Assembly (NCBI RefSeq): GCF_004363005.1
Contig: NZ_SNYH01000007.1
Span: 1-64,000, forward strand
Direction: 5' to 3'
From: Tenacibaculum caenipelagi
GTDB lineage: Bacteria > Bacteroidota > Bacteroidia > Flavobacteriales > Flavobacteriaceae
Length of the DNA: 64,000 nucleotides
The notes beneath the pieces were generated by a model. It was given only the letters and a program-made list of their open reading frames with translations, was not told the DNA's origin and did no database searches. A program made the position numbers and the translations under genes. Numbering within the stretch: the stretch's first letter is position 1; each line of letters opens with the position of its first letter. Below, in pieces: positions 9,634 to 16,981 of the stretch.

Positions 9634-9961
9634 AACTAATAACTTTTCTAGTTATCATTTTACCGGTTTTTTCAAAGGTAACCTCAAACTTTATCTCATT
9701 AAAATCATTATTTTTTTCGTTTAAGACATAAATTAAAAAACCTTCTTCTTTAACTCTATATGGTATTTTTATAATATTATGATGATATTGATATATTACT
9801 TCGTTTAATTTATTCTGTAAGGGCTTCTCTTTTCTATTAACTATATTTTGCATGATATTACTGAGTGAAGCTATAGCTATACCAAAAACAACAACAATAA
9901 CTATAGTAGCTACAATAACTTCATTAAGAGATGATGCTTTTATTTTTTTTAATATAACCAC
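9620..9961 (-). CDS. Minor prepilin (GspI-like), GTG start
   Basis: The frame opens with GTG at 9961 and gives MVILKKIKA then SSLNEVIVATIVIVVVFGIAI, a prepilin leader with Ala at -1 and Glu at +5. At 113 residues it is the size of GspI/PilV-type minor subunits. It overlaps the GspK-like gene upstream by 13 nt and the next prepilin by 14 nt, so the three are translated as a coupled set, as GspI-J-K are in type II systems. Confidence 0.7.
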   Translation of the reverse strand: MVILKKIKASSLNEVIVATIVIVVVFGIAIASLSNIMQNIVNRKEKPLQNKLNEVIYQYHHNIIKIPYRVKEEGFLIYVLNEKNNDFNEIKFEVTFEKTGKMITRKVISYEKD

Positions 9962-11208
9962 TTTACTACTTTTTGATAATCTGAATTTATTTTTAGCCCC
10001 ACATATTCACTATATAATTCTCTCTCATTAATCCTACCATTGTAAATATGATTTAAGTAAGTATTTCCAAACTGATTAGCTATAAAACCTTTTGCTATAA
10101 CAGTTCCATTTATACTCCCTAACAATTCTACATTACCTTCACTATACGTTTCTCCAACTAGTAAAGCTTTGTCTTTTACTATTATTTGAGGTATGTAACT
10201 CCTTTTTCCTTGCTTACTTTGATCTTTATATAAAAGAATCCCTTTAAAAACACTCCCTTCTCCTATTTCTATTTTGTTTCCGTTTTTTTTATCCTCCTTA
10301 TCATCTATCAAAACTAAAGCTGAAGGATACTCAATCTTACAATTTTTCCCTAGGATAATTGACTTAGTTGCAAAAACTTGGAAATTACCATAAACATTCT
10401 CTTTTAATTCTATTTCAGGAGCAATAAGTATAACATCGTTGAGCTTTGCTGATGCTTCAACTATTATCTTTTTCTCAGATCTAATAATAATATTTCCTTT
10501 TAAAGTTATATTACGTAAAAAAATTCCAAAACCTGAATCATTTAGCAAAGTTTGTTTATTAAATGATTGCATCATATTTAAATTATTTTCCAATTCAAAT
10601 CTTTGGATAGAATCATTTAAATATGATTGATTCATTACCTCATTTAATATCTCTACATTTTCAATACTTGGTAATTTACTTATGCTAATATATTTTTTAC
10701 CTATGACTAAATTATCTCCATAAAATGAAATCCCTCCAATGTTTCCTGTTTTTACTCCCTGTTCTGGTAAACTCACATCCCCTATTATTATCGATTTACC
10801 CACCAAAACCAGAGGATTATTATTATCTTGGAGATATAACGCTTTTCTATCTTTTTGTTTCCACCCTAGAAGTCCTGTCTTTTGAAAAAACTCTTTGCCC
10901 ACTTTTGATTTAACCATTCCTAAGTCAAAAAGCCCCCATTTTTTTCTCAGTACTGTAGTTTCTTCTTTTGGGTTATCTGAAAACTCTCTTGACAATTTTT
11001 TATTGTACTCTACATAACTATTTGATAAATAATCAAATCCATAATTAACACTATAAATAGCTTGTTTATAAAAAGTATGTTTGGTTGAAATTTGTCTCTG
11101 TAAATTAATAAGTAACATAAAAGCAAACATTATAACAGCTATAATAACAGATACCACCAATACATACTGTAAAGCTCCAGCTTTTATTTTTGTTAATTTA
11201 TATAACAT
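9949..11208 (-). CDS. Large minor pilin, GspK/PilX-like, with a predicted beta-helix
   Basis: The N-terminus (LTKIKA, then GALQYVLVVSVIIAVIMFAF) is prepilin-like, but the +5 position is Tyr instead of Glu, as expected of a tip (GspK/PilX-type) subunit. The 419-residue length is far above that of the other pilins here. From about residue 150 to 380 short hydrophobic-polar repeats (GNIIIRSEKKIIVEASAKL, ILIAPEIELKENVYGNF, VFKGILLY, LLVGETYSEGNVELLGSING) suggest a right-handed beta-helix like bactofilins and polymer-forming proteins. Its fold and binding partner are unknown; a tip adhesin or cargo receptor is possible. Confidence 0.6.
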   Translation of the reverse strand: MLYKLTKIKAGALQYVLVVSVIIAVIMFAFMLLINLQRQISTKHTFYKQAIYSVNYGFDYLSNSYVEYNKKLSREFSDNPKEETTVLRKKWGLFDLGMVKSKVGKEFFQKTGLLGWKQKDRKALYLQDNNNPLVLVGKSIIIGDVSLPEQGVKTGNIGGISFYGDNLVIGKKYISISKLPSIENVEILNEVMNQSYLNDSIQRFELENNLNMMQSFNKQTLLNDSGFGIFLRNITLKGNIIIRSEKKIIVEASAKLNDVILIAPEIELKENVYGNFQVFATKSIILGKNCKIEYPSALVLIDDKEDKKNGNKIEIGEGSVFKGILLYKDQSKQGKRSYIPQIIVKDKALLVGETYSEGNVELLGSINGTVIAKGFIANQFGNTYLNHIYNGRINERELYSEYVGLKINSDYQKVVKWLY

Positions 11209-11210
11209 TA

Positions 11211-11663
11211 TTAATTAAGAGTAACTTTTTTACTATTTCCTTTGTAGCTTACCTTAATTTCTTTTTTGCTTCCTGAAAGTAATTTAACACTGTTAATCGT
11301 TTGTCCTATTTTTTGGATATTTTGATTTCCATTAATCGATATAATGTAAGATTGATTTTTTCCACTTTGTATCATCCCATTATAAATTATTGAAGGAAAA
11401 TTTATTGGCTCATCTACTTTTTTTCTTTTTGTCTGTTTCTTAGGAGCATCTAATGACTTTCCTAAAAAAGGATCTCTATTGTGTTCTTTTACTGTATAGT
11501 TCTCTCTTTTACTAAACTCGTTTTGATTAAAAACAATTTGCCTATTTGCTACAGGAAGCTCTACCTCTTTGGGAGTGAAATGCTTAAAAACTTGTACTCC
11601 TATTATTCCCCATACAATAATTACAACTATAACAAGTATATATGTTTTATGTTCCTTTTTCAT
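11211..11663 (-). CDS. PilP/GspC-like periplasmic connector
   Basis: The 150-residue protein has an N-terminal transmembrane helix (about 8-27), a disordered linker with HNRDPFLGKS (the RDPF motif typical of GspC and PilP), a Lys-rich stretch and a C-terminal beta domain (IIYNGMIQSGKNQSYIISING, IGQTINSVKLL), the homology-region fold. GspC/PilP links the inner-membrane platform to the secretin. It lies between the ATPase and GspK-like genes with gaps of 1-2 nt. Confidence 0.7.
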   Translation of the reverse strand: MKKEHKTYILVIVVIIVWGIIGVQVFKHFTPKEVELPVANRQIVFNQNEFSKRENYTVKEHNRDPFLGKSLDAPKKQTKRKKVDEPINFPSIIYNGMIQSGKNQSYIISINGNQNIQKIGQTINSVKLLSGSKKEIKVSYKGNSKKVTLN

Positions 11664-11664
11664 T

Positions 11665-13062
11665 TTACGAAATCAATATTGAGTATACTTCATCCACTGA
11701 AGTTATTCCTTCTTTAACTAAAGAAAGTGCATTATCTTTTAATGTTTTTATTTTACTTTTAGTCAAATATGTATCTATTTCTAACTCTTCTTTTTTTATT
11801 GCAGAAACAACCTCTTTACTAGCAGGTATAATTTCATATATCGCCTTTCTCCCCTTATAACCAGTGTGATAACATTTTTCACATCCTACAGCAATAAAAT
11901 GCTTATTCAACACATTTTGTAACTCAGTATAATTTGTTACTGGTTCTTCTTTTTTACAAGAATTACACAACTTACGAACTAACCGTTGTGCTACACTAAC
12001 GTTTAGAGTACTAGCTATTAAAAATGAAGGCACTCCCATATCTATCAACCTTGAAACCGTACCCCAAGCAGAATTAGTATGTATAGTAGAAAGTACCAAA
12101 TGTCCTGTTAATGCAGCTCTAATTGCCATATTAGCTGTTGCAACATCTCTGATTTCTCCTACCATTATTATATCGGGATCCTGTCTGAGAAAAGTACGCA
12201 GAGTACTTGCAAAATCTAATCCGATATCTTCCTTCAATTGAACTTGATTTACTCCTTCTAATGTATATTCAACAGGATCTTCAATTGTTAAAATATTAGT
12301 ATCCTCTTTATTTAGCTCTTTAAGTGTTGCATACAATGTTGTTGTTTTCCCTGAGCCTGTTGGACCAGATATTAAAATAATACCATTAGGCTTTTTTACG
12401 GCTTTTTGGTATGCACTTAACTCTAACTCACTAAATCCTAATTTGCTCAATTGAATATCAACATTATTTTTTGATAAAATACGTAACACTAATTTTTCTC
12501 CTTGTAAAGTAGGTAATGATGATACTCTAATATCAAAATCTTCTTGTTCTGTGGCTAAATTAATACGACCATCTTGTGGCAACCTCTTTTCAGAAATATC
12601 CATACCCGCCATAATTTTTAATCGATTGATTATTTTAGGGTATTCTGAAATTGTAACAACATATTTCTCTATTAATTTACCATCTATTCTAAATCGTACT
12701 CTTTTTTGTTTTTCAAACGATTCAAAATGAATATCACTACTTCCTATTTCTTTAGCTTCATGTATTATATTCAATAAAAAGTCGTCAGAATATTGCAATG
12801 CTAATGATATGTTTCGTTCTCTTTTTCTATAATTTGTCTGAAGATAATTATCAATATTGACAGTCAACTCTTTTTCTATCTCTAGATCTCTTCCTAAAAT
12901 TATTCGAAGTTCGTTCTTTAAACTTTCTACATCATAAGTATCCGTTACAAAAACAACATTCCCATTCTTGTTTTCAACAGGTATAACCCTATACTCATAA
13001 GCTAACTCAGAAGAAATAAGCTGTAATAAATCAGTTGGTAAGTCAAAGTCTTTCTTTTTCAT
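11665..13062 (-). CDS. GspE/PilB assembly ATPase
   Basis: The 465-residue protein has the Walker A motif GPTGSGKTT (residues 233-241), an Asp box (LTIEDPVEYTL), Walker B with DIIMVGEIRD (about 297-306), a His box (LSTIHTNSA) and the four-Cys zinc site (C366, C369, C394, C397) of GspE/PilB extension ATPases. The N-terminal N1E domain is reduced, so it is shorter than typical GspE or PilB. No PilT-type retraction ATPase is present in the window, which favours a secretion or non-retracting pseudopilus role. The ATG overlaps the peptidase stop. Confidence 0.92.
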   Translation of the reverse strand: MKKKDFDLPTDLLQLISSELAYEYRVIPVENKNGNVVFVTDTYDVESLKNELRIILGRDLEIEKELTVNIDNYLQTNYRKRERNISLALQYSDDFLLNIIHEAKEIGSSDIHFESFEKQKRVRFRIDGKLIEKYVVTISEYPKIINRLKIMAGMDISEKRLPQDGRINLATEQEDFDIRVSSLPTLQGEKLVLRILSKNNVDIQLSKLGFSELELSAYQKAVKKPNGIILISGPTGSGKTTTLYATLKELNKEDTNILTIEDPVEYTLEGVNQVQLKEDIGLDFASTLRTFLRQDPDIIMVGEIRDVATANMAIRAALTGHLVLSTIHTNSAWGTVSRLIDMGVPSFLIASTLNVSVAQRLVRKLCNSCKKEEPVTNYTELQNVLNKHFIAVGCEKCYHTGYKGRKAIYEIIPASKEVVSAIKKEELEIDTYLTKSKIKTLKDNALSLVKEGITSVDEVYSILIS

Positions 13063-13532
13063 TAAAGCATATAAATATTTACAATATCAAAAATCAAATT
13101 TATAAATAATATTAAGAATAAAAACAAAGCTTGAAAACCAGCTAAGGGAACTGTTTTATATGCCATTTTTGATTCTAAAACAGTAAATAGTATAAAAGTA
13201 AATATTAGAGATAAAGAGAAAATAACTAAGAAAGAAATAGTAGGAAAACTAACACCTAGAGCTATAAAAAACAATAAATCTCCCAAACCAAATGATTCAA
13301 AAAAAGATTTATTTAGCTTAAACTTAGAGTAAAGATAAATTAATAGAATTAGTATAGATAAAAGCAAGAAATTTGTTAGAATGTTGTGCATAAAAAGCTC
13401 TAACAATGAGTTTTTAAAATGCAAATATCCTCCTAAACTTAAACTTAGTAATAAAGCTAGTAAAAAAACTTGCCTTTCTTTGAAGTCTTGATAAAAGATT
13501 ACTAATAATAATACCAGGAAAATATAAATCAA
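13062..13532 (-). CDS. Prepilin peptidase (A24 family), catalytic domain only
   Basis: This 156-residue polytopic protein carries the two aspartates of A24 peptidases: YQDFKERQV (Asp16) and GLGDLLFFIALG (GxGD, about residue 84). It would cleave the four prepilins of this cluster. The cytoplasmic N-methyltransferase domain and Cys cluster of PilD/GspO are missing, so it matches the short TadV/FlaK-like form. The start is TTG at 13532; no ATG is available. It is the first gene of the operon. Cleavage after Ala rather than Gly is inferred from the substrates. Confidence 0.85.
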   Translation of the reverse strand: MIYIFLVLLLVIFYQDFKERQVFLLALLLSLSLGGYLHFKNSLLELFMHNILTNFLLLSILILLIYLYSKFKLNKSFFESFGLGDLLFFIALGVSFPTISFLVIFSLSLIFTFILFTVLESKMAYKTVPLAGFQALFLFLILFINLIFDIVNIYML

Positions 13533-13723
13533 TTTTTTAACGACAAAAGTAAAATATTTTTCGAATTATATATCACCAAAAAAGATATCAGTGTATTTTT
13601 CTAAAAAAATTATTTAAGGTTTTTGGTAGAATTGTTTAAGTAAGTGAATTACCAATCTAATTAGAAAGCTGAAAATAAGACATGTCTTTCAAGGACTCTA
13701 AAATTTAGATTTTATTATCTCAA

Positions 13724-13761
13724 CAAAAAAAGGGGTAAACTTAACAGTTTATCCCTTTTTT
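13724..13761. terminator. Rho-independent terminator, usable on both strands
   Basis: The arms GGGTAAAC and GTTTATCC (one G-T pair) enclose a TTAACA loop and are flanked by A-run and T-run on either side. It lies downstream of the tRNA on the minus strand, as a second stop after the hairpin at 13795-13827. Confidence 0.7.
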
Positions 13762-13794
13762 ACTTATAAGTAGATGTATAAAATCTGTTGTATA

Positions 13795-13827
13795 AAAAAG
13801 CACCAGCTATTTCTAGTGGTGCTTTTT
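13795..13827 (-). terminator. Terminator of the tRNA-fMet transcript
   Basis: An 11-bp stem, AAAAAGCACCA with TGGTGCTTTTT and an 11-nt loop, begins 7 nt past the tRNA 3' end. On the minus strand it finishes in a T run, as expected of an intrinsic terminator. Confidence 0.8.
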
Positions 13828-13833
13828 GCTTAG

Positions 13834-13906
13834 TAGCGGGAGCAGGACTCGAACCTGCGACCTTCGGGTTATGAGCCCGACGAGCTGCCTACTGCTCTAT
13901 CCCGCG
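13834..13906 (-). tRNA. tRNA-fMet (initiator, anticodon CAU)
   Basis: This 73-nt cloverleaf has a CAU anticodon in a stem with three consecutive G-C pairs (GGGCUCAUAACCC), the initiator hallmark. The T arm is GCAGGUUCGAGUCCUGC. The acceptor stem pairs from position 2 to 7, while 1-72 is an unpaired C-U (C-A in Escherichia coli); lack of a 1-72 pair is the second initiator hallmark. The 3' CCA is not encoded. It has its own promoter and terminator. Confidence 0.97.
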
Positions 13907-13917
13907 ATTTGCGGTTG

Positions 13918-13950
13918 CAAAGATACGTCCTTTTCTTTGTTTTCTCCAAA
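13918..13950 (-). promoter_or_regulatory. Promoter of the tRNA-fMet gene
   Basis: Read on the minus strand, TTTG (13950-13947), a 21-nt spacer and TATCTTTG (13925-13918) match the Bacteroidota sigma-A consensus exactly. Transcription should begin about 5 nt before the mature tRNA. Confidence 0.8.
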
Positions 13951-14034
13951 TAAAAAAGCATTTATTTTTAATTTATTTTTTAACCTACTCAATAACAAGC
14001 TCATAAAAATAAACAATTCTTCCCTAAAACAACT

Positions 14035-14042
14035 TATCTTTG
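14035..14042 (+). promoter_or_regulatory. -7 element abutting era
   Basis: TATCTTTG, identical to the tRNA-fMet -7 box, ends only 4 nt before the era ATG. Transcription starting about 7 nt downstream would begin at or next to the ATG, giving a leaderless message. No -33 box is clear. Confidence 0.45.
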
Positions 14043-14046
14043 CCCC

Positions 14047-14928
14047 ATGACACATAAAGCAGGATTTGTAAATATTATCGGAAACCCAAATGTGGGGAAA
14101 TCAACATTGATGAATGCATTGGTGGGTGAAAAATTATCTATCATTACTTCTAAGGCACAAACCACCAGACATCGTATTTTGGGTATTGTAAATAATGATG
14201 ATTATCAAATTGTTTTTTCTGATACTCCAGGAATTATAGAACCCGCTTATGAACTACAAGAATCTATGATGGATTTTGTAAAATCTGCTTTTGAAGATGC
14301 TGATGTACTTATTTACATGGTAGAAGTAGGTGAAAAGGAATTGAAAAATGAAGCTTTCTTTAAAAAAATCATTAACAGTAAAATTCCAGTAATTTTACTA
14401 CTTAACAAAGTTGATAAATCTACTCAAGAGGAAGTAGAAGAAAAAATAGCATACTGGCGTAATAAAGTTCCAAATTCTTTTGTGTATGTTATTTCTGCTC
14501 TTGAAAAATTTAATGTAGATAGCGTTTTTTATAAAATCATTGAGTTATTACCCGAATCACCACCTTTTTACCCAAAAGATCAATTAACCGACAAGTCTGA
14601 ACGCTTTTTTGTAAATGAAAAAATTCGTGAAAAAATTCTTCAACACTATAAAAAGGAAATTCCTTATTCAGTAGAAGTAGAAACTGAAAGTTTTGTTGAA
14701 GAAGATGATATTATAAAAATTCGCTCGGTTATAATGGTTGAACGTGAAACTCAAAAAGGAATCATCATCGGTCACAAAGGCAGTGCTATTAAACGTGTTG
14801 GAACTGAAGCCCGTAAAGATCTTCAACAATTTTTTGAAAAAAAGGTGTTTTTAGATTTGCATGTAAAAATCAACAAAAACTGGCGTTCTAACGATCGTCA
14901 ACTAAAACGCTTTGGCTATAAAGATTAA
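14047..14928 (+). CDS. era: GTPase Era
   Basis: Era is an essential GTPase that binds the 3' end of 16S rRNA during assembly of the small ribosomal subunit. The 293-residue protein has G1 GNPNVGKST, the switch sequence SKAQTTRHRILGI, G3 DTPGI, G4 NKVD and G5 SAL. The KH domain (about 200-293) contains IIIGHKGSAIKRVGTEARKDL, the GxxG RNA-binding motif. Length and architecture are standard. Its stop overlaps the convergent membrane-protein gene by 4 nt. Confidence 0.97.
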   Translation: MTHKAGFVNIIGNPNVGKSTLMNALVGEKLSIITSKAQTTRHRILGIVNNDDYQIVFSDTPGIIEPAYELQESMMDFVKSAFEDADVLIYMVEVGEKELKNEAFFKKIINSKIPVILLLNKVDKSTQEEVEEKIAYWRNKVPNSFVYVISALEKFNVDSVFYKIIELLPESPPFYPKDQLTDKSERFFVNEKIREKILQHYKKEIPYSVEVETESFVEEDDIIKIRSVIMVERETQKGIIIGHKGSAIKRVGTEARKDLQQFFEKKVFLDLHVKINKNWRSNDRQLKRFGYKD

Positions 14929-15437
14929 CTATTTTTAATTACCCTTAGCAATTGCTTGGCATATTCCTTTAACTCATCCATTTGTTCTTTTCCTTTTGTT
15001 TTTCCTAAACGGCCAACAAGATAAAGTAACACCCATACAATAGGCATAACAATCAACATTACAACAGGAAAAAACATGCTTTTATGCAACGCCCAATTGC
15101 TATAAGCAATACCAACAAAAGTTAAAAAAATAGTTATTACGATAAAATGGGAAATTATAAAAAGAGTCCAAACCTGAGGTTTTGGGCCAAACAATCCTTT
15201 TATAAGCGATAAGCTTTCAGAAATTTCTTCTATTTCAATATGTAATTGGGGCGACCACAAATGTGACTCTTTTTCAGGCACATCAATCACTACATGGTTA
15301 TCTACAACCTTCATCTTATACTTTGAATCATCATTTAAATGTTTTTTAATTTCCTCCAACAAAACCTGAGAGTTCATTTCATATTCTAATTGAAATCGAG
15401 GTTTTAAAAAAATCTGATTGTATATTTTATCGTCCAT
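14925..15437 (-). CDS. Two-TM membrane protein of unknown function
   Basis: The start is placed at the ATG at 15437 (MDDKIYNQ); a TTG one codon upstream is less likely. The 170-residue protein has a soluble N-terminal region of about 90 residues, two transmembrane helices (about 92-112 and 121-143) and a basic amphipathic tail ([20 protein letters not shown]). It converges on era and lies between two GTPase genes, a position that tells little about its role. I do not recognise a family with a defined function. Confidence 0.7.
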   Translation of the reverse strand: MDDKIYNQIFLKPRFQLEYEMNSQVLLEEIKKHLNDDSKYKMKVVDNHVVIDVPEKESHLWSPQLHIEIEEISESLSLIKGLFGPKPQVWTLFIISHFIVITIFLTFVGIAYSNWALHKSMFFPVVMLIVMPIVWVLLYLVGRLGKTKGKEQMDELKEYAKQLLRVIKNS

Positions 15438-15517
15438 CAAAATAAAGTATTAAACGACAACAATATAACAAAAACCATATACTCTTTAAAATTCATTACA
15501 AATCATATACTAAATTG

Positions 15518-15525
15518 TATCTTTG
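15518..15525 (+). promoter_or_regulatory. -7 element for der
   Basis: TATCTTTG matches TAnnTTTG and ends 17 nt upstream of the der ATG, predicting a leader of roughly 10 nt. No -33 TTTG is seen at standard spacing. Confidence 0.5.
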
Positions 15526-15542
15526 CACAAATTTTTTGCAAA

Positions 15543-16850
15543 ATGAGTATTATTGCGATTGTAGGAAGACCAAACGTAGGTAAATCCACTTTATTTAACC
15601 GACTAGTAAAACGCCGTGAAGCGATTGTTGATTCTGTTAGCGGAGTTACAAGAGACAGACATTATGGTAAATCTGAATGGAACGGAAAAGAGTTTTCTGT
15701 AATCGATACAGGAGGATATGTTATTGGCTCTGACGATATTTTTGAAGGGGAGATACGTAAACAGGTTCAGTTAGCTATTGACGAAGCTGATATTATTCTT
15801 TTTGTGGTTGATGTTGAGCAAGGGATTACTCCTATGGATGCAGAAGTTGCTAAAATTTTACGTCAAGTTGAAAAACCTTTATTTATAGCTGTTAATAAGG
15901 TAGATAACGCGATGCGCGATGCCGATGCTGTAGAGTTTTACAATCTTGGTTTAGGTGAATATTACACGATTTCTTCTATTAACGGAAGCGGAACAGGTGA
16001 ATTATTAGATGCAATCGTTGAAGAAATTCCTGAGCCTGATGAAGACGAAGTAAAAGACGATGAATTACCTCGTTTTGCTGTGGTTGGACGCCCAAACGCA
16101 GGAAAATCTTCATTTATCAATGCTTTAATTGGTGAAGACCGAAATATTGTAACCAATATTGCAGGAACAACGAGAGATTCAATTGATACAAAATATAATC
16201 GTTTTGGATTTGAGTTCAATTTAGTTGATACAGCTGGGATCAGAAAGAAATCAAAAGTAAAAGAAGATTTAGAATTCTATTCCGTAATGCGTGCTGTACG
16301 TGCAGTTGAGCATTGTGATGTAGCCGTACTAGTTATTGATGCTACTCGTGGTTTTGAAGGACAAGACGAAAAAATATTTTGGTTAGCGGAGAAAAACCGA
16401 AAAGGAATTGTCATTTTGGTAAACAAATGGGATTTAATAGAAAAAGAAACCAATACCATGCGTGATTTTGAAGCAAAAATCCGCCAAACAATTGCTCCTT
16501 TTACAGATGTACCAATTATCTTTATTTCTGCATTAACTAAGCAACGTCTTTTCAAAGCAATTGAAACCGCTGTAGAAGTTTTTGAAAACAGAAAACGTCG
16601 TATTCAGACTAGTAAGTTAAACGAAACAATGTTAGAGATTATGGAGCATAATCCGCCACCAGCAACCAAAGGTAAATTCATCAAAATAAAGTACTGTATG
16701 CAGTTACCAACGCATACACCTCAGTTTGCCTTCTTTGCTAATTTACCTCAATATATTAAAGATCCTTACAAGCGTTATGTTGAAAACCAATTACGCGAAC
16801 ACTATAATTTCAATGGTGTACCTATAAGTATCTATTTTAGACAGAAATAA
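15543..16850 (+). CDS. der: Ribosome biogenesis GTPase Der (EngA)
   Basis: Der acts in late assembly of the 50S subunit. The 435-residue protein has two tandem GTPase domains, each with its own P-loop (GRPNVGKST at residue 8; GRPNAGKSS at about 182), DTGG/DTAG switch motifs and NKVD/NKWD base-recognition motifs. A KH-like C-terminal domain (about 355-435) ends in the family pattern [11 protein letters not shown]. The length is typical. It is monocistronic, with a strong terminator directly behind it. Confidence 0.98.
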   Translation: MSIIAIVGRPNVGKSTLFNRLVKRREAIVDSVSGVTRDRHYGKSEWNGKEFSVIDTGGYVIGSDDIFEGEIRKQVQLAIDEADIILFVVDVEQGITPMDAEVAKILRQVEKPLFIAVNKVDNAMRDADAVEFYNLGLGEYYTISSINGSGTGELLDAIVEEIPEPDEDEVKDDELPRFAVVGRPNAGKSSFINALIGEDRNIVTNIAGTTRDSIDTKYNRFGFEFNLVDTAGIRKKSKVKEDLEFYSVMRAVRAVEHCDVAVLVIDATRGFEGQDEKIFWLAEKNRKGIVILVNKWDLIEKETNTMRDFEAKIRQTIAPFTDVPIIFISALTKQRLFKAIETAVEVFENRKRRIQTSKLNETMLEIMEHNPPPATKGKFIKIKYCMQLPTHTPQFAFFANLPQYIKDPYKRYVENQLREHYNFNGVPISIYFRQK

Positions 16851-16865
16851 GTTTAACAATAATAT

Positions 16866-16898
16866 AAAGAGCCACTAGTAATTACTAGTGGCTTTTTT
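16866..16898 (+). terminator. Terminator of der
   Basis: A perfect palindrome, GCCACTAGTA-AT-TACTAGTGGC (16871-16892), is followed by a run of six T. It starts about 20 nt after the der stop. Confidence 0.85.
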
Positions 16899-16954
16899 AA
16901 TTCTCTTTTTTGAAAGCTGAAGCTACAAAAATCGACTACCTGTTTACAATTTTG

Positions 16955-16962
16955 TAAATTTG
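16955..16962 (+). promoter_or_regulatory. -7 element for the GAF-domain gene
   Basis: TAAATTTG fits TAnnTTTG and ends 19 nt before the ATG at 16982. Confidence 0.45.
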
Positions 16963-16981
16963 TATTTATAGATAGAGAACT

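Larger units (their letters stand above)
13533..13833. other. Gene-free stretch with two hairpins
   Basis: I see no coding potential in these 301 nt between the peptidase and the tRNA. The right half carries two stable hairpins (listed separately). The left half is AT-rich and should hold the promoter of the secretion operon, but I find no convincing TTTG/TAnnTTTG pair there. Confidence 0.6.

Noticed and set aside
13826..14050. Plus-strand open frame of 74 codons across the tRNA region
   Set aside because: It is the antisense of tRNA-fMet, its promoter and the era upstream region; there is no homology or leader to support it.
16871..16892. Perfect 22-bp palindrome as an operator
   Set aside because: It lies just after der and is followed by a T run, so it is an intrinsic terminator.
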